In this document: piece by piece, positions 14,815 to 19,693 of the stretch
Layout: each line of letters starts with the position of its first letter
Position numbering within the stretch: position 1 is the first letter of the stretch
Assembly: GCF_934643405.1 (NCBI RefSeq)
Contig: NZ_CAKUCL010000129.1
Coordinates: 1-19,693 of the forward strand
Origin: an uncultured Actinoplanes sp.
GTDB lineage: Bacteria; Actinomycetota; Actinomycetes; Mycobacteriales; Micromonosporaceae
Reading direction: 5' to 3'
DNA: 19,693 bases
Translations under genes and position numbers: made by a program
Notes under the pieces: generated by a model
Database searches by the model: none
Told to the model about the DNA's origin: nothing
Seen by the model: the letters and a program-made list of their open reading frames with translations, nothing else

Positions 14815-15166
14815 GACACGGTCTGGCGACGCCGGACTCGGCATCGATGTCGAAGTCGTTGCCGGCTCGGCCGCCAAAGGTGTCCAGGTTCCGCCTCGGT
14901 CAGCTCGGCGAACACTTCCCTGCCGGGCTGCCAGCCCTCCCATCGCCCGCCACCCGCCGATCGCACCGGCAGCCACTCCGTGTCCGGCGCCGCCGCTCAC
15001 CGTCCATATCGGCGAACGGCACCCGGAACGTCCATGTCAGGGCCGGTGGCAGCCCCCGGACGGGGTAGGGAAAGGGTAGACCGTTCCACTTCGCGTCCTC
15101 GGCGGGATCGAACGCCCGGGCAAGCAACGAATCCTTGTCGTCACCCACGGCCGGCGGGTCTGCCAC
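14815..15166 (-). pseudogene. Decayed unknown gene
   Basis: Starting from a GTG at 15164-15166, one minus frame gives a protein-like sequence (DSLLARAFDPAEDAKWNGLP, then ALTWTFRVPFADMDGER). It then degrades into Arg-rich text and stops at 14900. Adjacent minus frames hold natural-looking continuations: GWQPGREVFAELTEAE around 14885-14930, then NLDTFGGRAGNDFDIDAESG to about 14815, where the methionyl-tRNA synthetase fragment begins. At least two frameshifts are needed to join them. I do not recognise the protein. Confidence 0.4.
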
Positions 15167-15180
15167 AACGCCGTGGCCGG

Positions 15181-15574
15181 TCAGCGCAGCCCGCGGATGA
15201 GGTTGTCGACCAGGGTGGTGGCGAACTGTTCGGTCAGGGGCTGGTCGGGGATCAGATGGCGGTGGTAGCAGGCGCCCCAGAGCTGGTCGACCACCGACTC
15301 GGCGTCGATGCCCGGGGCGAGCTGGCCGCGGGAGACGGCCCGGTGCAGGGCGTCGACCGCGAGCGCACGACGCGGTGCGGAGTAGCGCTCCCGATAGACG
15401 GTGGCCAGTTCGGGATCGGTCTGGGCCTCGGCGATCAGCTCCGCGATCACCTTGCCGGCGGGCGTGTCGCGCAGGAGGCGCACGAAGCCGGTCAGCTGGT
15501 TCTTGAGGTCGGCGACGATGTCACCGGTGTCCCCGAAGGCCAAGGTGGGTGCCACGACGGTGAAGTAGCCGTCC
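15181..15574 (-). pseudogene. TetR family regulator lacking its DNA-binding domain
   Basis: The minus frame from about 15574 to the TGA at 15181-15183 encodes the C-terminal ligand-binding half of a TetR-family regulator: LAFGDTGDIVADLKNQL, TPAGKVIAELIAEAQTDPEL, RERYSAPRRALAVDALHRAV, then ESVVDQLWGACYHRHL. The N-terminal helix-turn-helix of about 50 residues is missing. Upstream of about 15575 the DNA belongs to the 5' part of the short-chain dehydrogenase gene on the other strand. The minus frame stays open there only as its shadow, so a start such as the ATG at 15607-15609 would add non-native residues. The regulator cannot bind DNA in the family's usual way. Confidence 0.8.
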
Positions 15575-16318
15575 ACCTCCACCACGGCCACCCCCGCCCG
15601 GGTCGCCATCGTCACCGGCGGCTCCCGCGGCATCGGCCGCCAGACCGCACGGCGCCTGGCCGCCGACGGCTTCGCCGTTGTGGTCAACTACGCCGGCAAC
15701 GACGCCGAGGCGCAGGCCGCCGTCGCCGAGATCACCGCCGACGGGGGCCGGGCCATCGCGGTCCGCGCCGATGTGGCCGACGAGACCGCCGTGGCCGCCC
15801 TGTTCGACACCGCCGAAGAGACCTTCGGCCGGGTGGACGTCCTCGTCAACGCCGCCGGGATCATGGCACTCGCCCCGCTCGCCGAACTGGACCTGTCGGT
15901 GTTCGACCGGATGTTGCGCACCAACGTGCGAGGCACCTTCGTAGTGGACCAGCAGGCGGCCCGCCGTCTGCGGTCCGGCGGCGCCATCATCAACTTCTCC
16001 AGCTCGGTGGTCGGTCTGGCCATGCCCACCTACAGCGGCTACGCCGCCACCAAGGGTGCGGTGGAGGCGCTTACGCTGATCCTGGCCCGGGAGTTGCGCG
16101 GGCGGGACATCACCGTCAACGTCGTCGCCCCCGGCCCCACCGCCACCGACCTGTTCCTCAACGGCAAGGACGAGGCCACCATCGCCCGGCTGGCCGCGCA
16201 GGCCCCCCTGGAGCGGCTGGGCACCCCCGACGACATCGCCACGGTCGTGGCGTTCCTGGCCGGCCCGGCCCGCTGGGTCAACGGGCAGGTCCTGCGCGCC
16301 AACGGCGGCATCATCTGA
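15569..16318 (+). CDS. SDR family oxidoreductase, start codon apparently lost
   Basis: A short-chain dehydrogenase/reductase of usual length. The coenzyme motif TGGSRGIG begins at 15614, the acidic/NADP region follows VVNYAGND, VNAAG lies in the expected place, catalytic Ser sits in NFSSS, and YAATK (Tyr codon 16040) gives Tyr and Lys. The C-terminus VNGQVLRANGGII is complete. The frame is closed by TAG at 15566, and between there and the coenzyme motif there is no ATG, GTG, TTG or CTG; the first in-frame start is GTG 15680, after the coenzyme motif. The natural N-terminus probably was MSTSTTATPARV or similar, with the Met codon removed by the deletion that also removed the TetR helix-turn-helix. 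Unless an unusual start is used, it makes no functional enzyme. Confidence 0.8.
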   Translation, partial: PSTSTTATPARVAIVTGGSRGIGRQTARRLAADGFAVVVNYAGNDAEAQAAVAEITADGGRAIAVRADVADETAVAALFDTAEETFGRVDVLVNAAGIMALAPLAELDLSVFDRMLRTNVRGTFVVDQQAARRLRSGGAIINFSSSVVGLAMPTYSGYAATKGAVEALTLILARELRGRDITVNVVAPGPTATDLFLNGKDEATIARLAAQAPLERLGTPDDIATVVAFLAGPARWVNGQVLRANGGII

Positions 16319-16354
16319 ACCGACGGCTCGACCGCCGGACACCTTCTCCAGCCG

Positions 16355-16392
16355 CGGCAACGCGGTCCGCGCTCGCGCCGACCGCGTTGCCG
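16355..16392. terminator. Strong hairpin between two SDR genes
   Basis: GGCAACGCGGTC (16356-16367) pairs perfectly with GACCGCGTTGCC (16380-16391) around a 12-base loop, and one more C-G pair flanks it. It lies 37 bases after the first SDR stop and 52 bases before the second SDR start. There is no T-tract, as is common for actinobacterial terminators. It may separate the two transcripts or be a regulator site. Confidence 0.6.
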
Positions 16393-16443
16393 TCGGTTGC
16401 TGCCGCCCGCGGTCCCGCCCGTACCTGAAAAGGAAACCCTGCC

Positions 16444-17340
16444 ATGAGCAACAAAGTCATCGTTATCACCGGCGCGTCCAGCGGTTTCGGCGCCCTCACC
16501 GCCCGGGCGCTGGCCCATGCCGGACACATCGTCTACGCCGGCATGCGTGACGCCGCCGGCCGTAACGCCGCCGCTGTCGCCCAGGCCGGTCATTACGCTG
16601 CCGCGCACGGCGTGGACCTTCGCCCCATCGAACTCGACGTCTCGGCGCAGAGTTCGGCCGACGCAGCCATCGCCACGATCATCGACCAGCACCACCGCCT
16701 CGACGTGGTGGTGCACGACGCCGGGCACATGGTCACCGGGCCGGCCGAGGCGTTCACGTCCGAGGAAATGGCCGCCGTCTACGACACCAACGTCGTCGGC
16801 GCGCAGCGGGTCAATCGCGCTGCCCTGCCTCACCTGCGCCGCCAAGGCCGAGGCCTGCTGGTCTGGGTCGGCAGCAGCAGCACTCGCGGCGGCACACCAC
16901 CGTATCTGGGCCCCTACTTCGCCGCCAAGGCCGCCGCCGACGCCCTCGCCGTCAGCTACGCCGCCGAACTGGCCCGCTTCGGCATCGAAACCACAATCGT
17001 GGTCCCTGGCGCGTTCACCTCCGGCACCAACCACTTCGCCAACGGCGGTCGTCCAGCCGACACCGCCGTCGTGGAGGCCTACGAACGGAAATACCCCGAC
17101 CTGATGACCCAGGTCGCCCAGCATCTGTCGGCGATCACCCCGGCGGACGCCGAGGTCGCCGACGCCATCGTCGCCGTGGTGGGCACCGCGCACGGCCACC
17201 GGCCGTTCCGTACGCACATCGACCCGATCGGCGACGGCAGCGCGGAGGTCAGCGCCGTCGCCGACCGCGTCCGCACCGACTTCCTGCGCCGTATCGGCCT
17301 GGCTGAGCTGGCCGGTCCGGCTACCGCCGTCGCGGCGTAG
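16444..17340 (+). CDS. SDR family NAD(P)-dependent oxidoreductase
   Basis: A 298-residue classical short-chain dehydrogenase. The coenzyme motif TGASSGFG is at 9-16. Asp in ELDVSAQ binds adenine. The usual NNAG is changed to HDAG. Catalytic Ser145 (VGSSS), Tyr158 and Lys162 (YFAAK) are all present. The C-terminal region from about 200 (GTNHFANGGRPADTAVV) is longer than in the first SDR and typical of the sub-group that acts on larger substrates. ATG 16444 has AAAGGAAA about 9 bases upstream. The last codons (GPATAVAA and the TAG stop) lie inside the first copy of a 45-bp tandem duplication. The substrate is unknown. Confidence 0.93.
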   Translation: MSNKVIVITGASSGFGALTARALAHAGHIVYAGMRDAAGRNAAAVAQAGHYAAAHGVDLRPIELDVSAQSSADAAIATIIDQHHRLDVVVHDAGHMVTGPAEAFTSEEMAAVYDTNVVGAQRVNRAALPHLRRQGRGLLVWVGSSSTRGGTPPYLGPYFAAKAAADALAVSYAAELARFGIETTIVVPGAFTSGTNHFANGGRPADTAVVEAYERKYPDLMTQVAQHLSAITPADAEVADAIVAVVGTAHGHRPFRTHIDPIGDGSAEVSAVADRVRTDFLRRIGLAELAGPATAVAA

Positions 17341-17409
17341 CGGCACCGTGCGCCGCCCGGTCCGGCTACCGCCGTCGCGGCGTAGCGGCACCGTGCGCCG
17401 CCCGGTCCG
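17312..17409 (+). repeat. 45-bp tandem duplication including the SDR stop codon
   Basis: The unit begins CCGGTCCGGCTACCG at 17312 and again at 17357, and a third partial copy starts at 17402, so two complete units of 45 bp are followed by about 8 bases of a third. The unit carries the last codons and the stop of the SDR gene, so the extra copy lies entirely downstream of the coding sequence. The copies appear identical, which suggests a recent duplication. Confidence 0.92.
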
Positions 17410-18068
17410 GCGGGCGCACCTGCTCGCGGGCCGGACGGCCACGGCCGGCGTCTGAGGGCCACCTCGCCGTACAGGTAGACGTTCTCGCTGTCCGCGCCCA
17501 GCTCCCGGGCCGCGCGCGCGGGGAGCAGGGACCGGTCGGGCCGGGCTCGTCGGCGAACGGACTCCACATCGTGATCGCCTCACGCATGGCCTCGACCCGG
17601 ATATTCTCCCGCCGCTCGGCGAGGACCTCCTGCACCTCGCCCGCGTCGGCCCGCCACACCACCGACGGGTCCTGCTCGGCCGCTGGATCCGGCACCGGTG
17701 TGAAGCACAGCTGCCCGGCGTACGCGCCGATCTCGTCCAGCAGACCTAACGCTCCGGCCCGGTCACCGGAACGCAGCAGCGAAGCCACGGCGAGCAAGGC
17801 CGCCTGCTCCGGAAACTTCAGGCGGTAGGCGCCGGTGACCAGCAGCGAGCGCAGCTGCGCCTGCTCTCCGTCGCTCAGGTACCGCCCCCCGCTCGTCGGC
17901 GACCGCCGCCTCGTGCGGGCGCAACGGACCACCCGCGACGGGTGTGCAGGTAGCGAAGCCGCCCCGGACCACCTGCGGCGTCACCCGGGCCGGCAATCCG
18001 GCCAAGGGTGTACGCGAGCCGATCGTCACCGTGCCCGACGCTCTCCCGGCCAGCACCGCCTCCAGCGC
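17402..18068 (-). pseudogene. Conserved hypothetical gene with two frameshifts
   Basis: Three minus frames in succession give protein-like sequence. The first reads ALEAVLAGRASGTVTIGSRT, then LAGLPARVTPQVVRGGFAT and LRPHEAAVADERG, down to about 17890. There a run of six G (17885-17890, plus-strand C) has one base too many. The second reads YLSDGEQAQLRSLLVTGAYR, LLAVASLLRSGDRAGALGLL, then ENIRVEAMREAITMWSPFAD, down to about 17545. The third reads RPDRSLLPARAARELGADSE and NVYLYGEVALRRR. Joined, they give one protein of about 215 residues, helical and Leu/Ala-rich in the middle. I do not recognise the family. Its end runs into the 45-bp duplication. A sequencing error at the G-run cannot be excluded for the first shift. 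Confidence 0.55.
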
Positions 18069-18301
18069 GCGACCCCGTCGCCGCGGCCTCGTGGGCTAGC
18101 GCTCTCTTGCGCCGACGACCAAACCATCAAGGCGTCAAGAATAGGTACACGGATCGGCCGCCGTCAGTGCCTGGAGCTATCCGTCAGTGTCTACTGCCGG
18201 TCGCCGACTCCCGATGCCAGCGGCCCCGCGCCGTGTGATGCCCGCCCTTAGACGGGGTGTGGCTCGTTGACCACGAGGTTGAGGGGACTTTCCTCGCCTG
18301 G

Positions 18302-18376
18302 TCATGCCTCCATTCGTTCCGATAAGCCGCCGGGCTTCGGCGAAAGAACCTCGTCGTCGACCTCTTGCTCTGTCAT
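18302..18376 (-). CDS. Possible 24-residue acidic peptide
   Basis: The reading frame starts at ATG 18374-18376 with GCGGAAAG just before it, and reads MTEQEVDDEVLSPKPGGLSE then RMEA. Its acidic, non-repetitive composition is unlike the Arg-rich shadows around it. It starts 43 bases after the end of the decayed gene at 18419. It could be a short peptide or the truncated start of a lost gene. Confidence 0.25.
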   Translation of the reverse strand: MTEQEVDDEVLSPKPGGLSERMEA

Positions 18377-18418
18377 GCTTTCCGCGGGCAGAGTATCCAG
18401 CCGCGGTACGGCAGCCGG

Positions 18419-18720
18419 TCAGCGCTCGAACGTGAGTTCCCCGGGCTTGTCGCCGTAGTCATGCTCCAGCCCGGCCGCAACCTTCGCCGCCGACGCCTTG
18501 GTGTTCTTCGGCGCCACGTCGAACTCGAGGAAGTCCAGGCTCTCGGTCCAGCGCAGCGCCCCCAGACGCCGTTGAGCCTCACCACGTCCACGAACTTGCC
18601 GCTGCCCACACCATCCCTCCCGCCACGTCTTCCTCGTTCCGATACTGGACGAGTGGTGACGTCGCCGCCCGGCATTCCGGCCATCCGCACGCTCGTGACC
18701 AGGACTGGTGGACCAGATAC
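18419..18720 (-). pseudogene. Decayed unknown gene abutting tRNA-Lys
   Basis: Reading leftwards, one frame gives GPPVLVTSVRMAGMPGGDVT. A second gives SPLVQYRNEEDVAGGM (about 18610-18655). The first frame returns with SGKFVDVVRLNGVWG. A further shift near 18555 gives RWTESLDFLEFDVAPKNTKA and GLEHDYGDKPGELTFER, ending at TGA 18419-18421. At least three small indels are needed. The pieces are clearly non-random, but I do not recognise the protein. Its start is lost within about 25 bases of the tRNA gene. Confidence 0.45.
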
Positions 18721-18743
18721 CGCTACACCGCCTCTGTGATCGC

Positions 18744-18815
18744 GGGCCGCTCGCTCAAGGGCGGAGCTGAGGACTTTTAATCCTTAGGTTCGGGGTTCGA
18801 GTCCCCGGCGGCCCA
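18744..18815 (+). tRNA. tRNA-Lys(TTT)
   Basis: A full cloverleaf can be drawn. The acceptor stem is GGGCCGC/GCGGCCC (7 perfect pairs), the D stem GCTC/GAGC has a short 7-base loop, and the anticodon stem GAGGA/TCCTT has loop CTTTTAA with anticodon TTT. The variable loop is 5 bases, the T stem CGGGG/CCCCG has loop TTCGAGT, and the discriminator is A. The CCA end is not encoded. The D loop lacks the usual length, and position 9 is C, so it is slightly atypical. It may be the functional gene or a worn copy. Confidence 0.88.
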
Positions 18816-19115
18816 CACAAAAAACCAGGTCACCGTACGTTTCCTAACCTCGCGGCCCAGCCGCTTCGCGCGGGGCTCAGCAGCAAGTACAGCTGCGGAG
18901 CTGCCAGGCCATTATGTGCCGTGCATACCGAACTCACTCAGCTCGTCGGAGTCCGCTACCCGAGCGGGCCGCGCGTGGCGGAGTACCTGAAACAGGTCCA
19001 GTCACTCACGCGCTGAGCCGGGGGACCGCCGTCCGACACCGGGCCGAGGCCGGACGCGATGCCACTCGGTAACCCGCGACGGCTTCCAAACATGCGTACG
19101 GCCGATGGTGTCTGC
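18816..19115. other. Non-coding or decayed region after tRNA-Lys
   Basis: No full gene is supported. A 31-codon frame at 18921-19016 (plus, GTG start) reads VHTELTQLVGVRYPSGPRVA then EYLKQVQSLTR and has natural composition, but no ribosome binding site. It could be a fragment of an older gene. No integrase motifs or repeat of the tRNA 3' end were seen. Confidence 0.35.
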
Positions 19116-19373
19116 CTAGTCCCACCTGAGGCTTGACGGTCGTCGCTGGTGGTGCCGGCGCTGGGCCAGTTCGCGGTGGTGCCGGTGAATGAGGCCAGGT
19201 CGTCGGTGCGGTTTCCAAGCTTCGGGTGGCTGCTGCGCCCAGCGTGGTGGACTGGTCTTACAGGTGCGTTCCCCGCCGAGAATGTCAGCAGGCCGTGGGG
19301 TGGTCGCGCAGTTGGTGATGAGCTCCTCGGCGGGGAAGTCGATCAGCGAGGCGGTCGCCCCGTCAAGATCCAC
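19116..19373 (-). pseudogene. Possible fragment of an unknown gene
   Basis: The minus frame from GTG 19373 gives VDLDGATASLIDFPAEELIT before turning into His/Arg/Pro-rich text that ends at 19116. The frame is open further upstream as SDSAHASLGGE, and a neighbouring frame gives LEGFDGHPS just before that. A coding remnant with a frameshift on either side is likely. I recognise no family. Confidence 0.3.
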
Positions 19374-19693
19374 CTCACCGCCGAGGGACGCGTGCGCGGA
19401 GTCAGAGAAGGGTGCCCGTCGAAGCCTTCCAGTTACAAAGCGCGGCGGGTCACCGCCAGCCTATTGGAGCCGCTATCGGGGGTACACAGCGTGGTGCGCG
19501 GCCGCCAGGGTCCCGTCCTTGGGACCGACCAACACAGCGGCTGGCCAGGTCGCCTGCCTCCATTGGGGCGGGTTCGTCCGTCGGATTGTCCCTAGTGCCG
19601 CGGCCGTCGGGTCAGAAACGGCATCTGCGGCGTTGGGTCGCCTGATCGGCCAAACGTCGTCTGTCCTTTCACGCCTACTGCACACCCTCGGGG
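19374..19693. other. Right-edge stretch without a supportable gene
   Basis: Frames are open on both strands, but starts, ribosome binding sites and protein content are poor. The left 60 bases probably belong to the fragment at 19116-19373. Nothing else is supported. Confidence 0.4.

Noticed and set aside
14314..16428. 704-codon plus frame across several fragments
   Set aside because: It joins the MetRS fragment with out-of-frame sequence of the TetR and SDR genes. Outside 14692-14808 it is shadow sequence.
16039..17583. 514-codon minus frame opposite the SDR genes
   Set aside because: Antisense shadow; its repeated RTGRRTVPLRRDGG segment is just the 45-bp duplication read in reverse.
19473..19685. 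Minus 70-codon frame at the right edge
   Set aside because: Plausible length, but no start signal, family or conserved pattern that I could see.
18740..19693. Phage-type integrase expected beside the tRNA
   Set aside because: No frame shows the Arg-His-Arg-Tyr motifs of tyrosine recombinases or a serine recombinase core.

Overview
The window is very GC-rich. It has GTG starts, short translational overlaps and actinobacterial protein families: mycosin homologs of type VII secretion, NarL-type two-component proteins, a saccharopine-dehydrogenase-like reductase, and a STAS antagonist. This fits a filamentous actinobacterium, most likely Micromonosporaceae (Actinoplanes/Micromonospora-like). The genus is an inference from style, not from a marker gene.

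Positions 1-3825 are the end of a type VII secretion locus. A membrane protein that appears to run in from the left edge is followed, with overlapping start/stop codons, by two mycosin (MycP)-type subtilisin homologs. Both keep the catalytic Asp but have lost the catalytic His and Ser, so they look like a tandem pair of pseudoproteases. Positions 3973-6255 hold a SAM methyltransferase and a divergent MarR regulator / alpha-beta hydrolase pair. The two start codons of that pair are 5 bp apart and lie inside one perfect 27-bp palindrome. Positions 6378-9890 hold a NarL-type sensor kinase/response regulator operon facing a two-gene ABC exporter operon. A saccharopine-dehydrogenase-like reductase (10108-11247, minus) follows.

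From about 11.3 kb to the right end the character changes. Intact genes (cupin, a stress-type conserved protein, a STAS antagonist, an SDR) are interspersed with decayed pieces. These include a frameshifted GGDEF domain, a methionyl-tRNA synthetase fragment, a TetR regulator without its HTH domain butted against an SDR without a start codon, and a frameshifted unknown gene next to a 45-bp tandem duplication. Another frameshifted gene abuts a tRNA-Lys(TTT) at 18744. This looks like a gene graveyard at a possible tRNA insertion site. No phage, transposase or integrase gene could be recognised.

The strongest unusual items are the paired inactive mycosins, the start-codon-spanning palindrome, and the mosaic of gene fragments at 14.3-15.7 kb. 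I did not find a clearly new multi-gene system.
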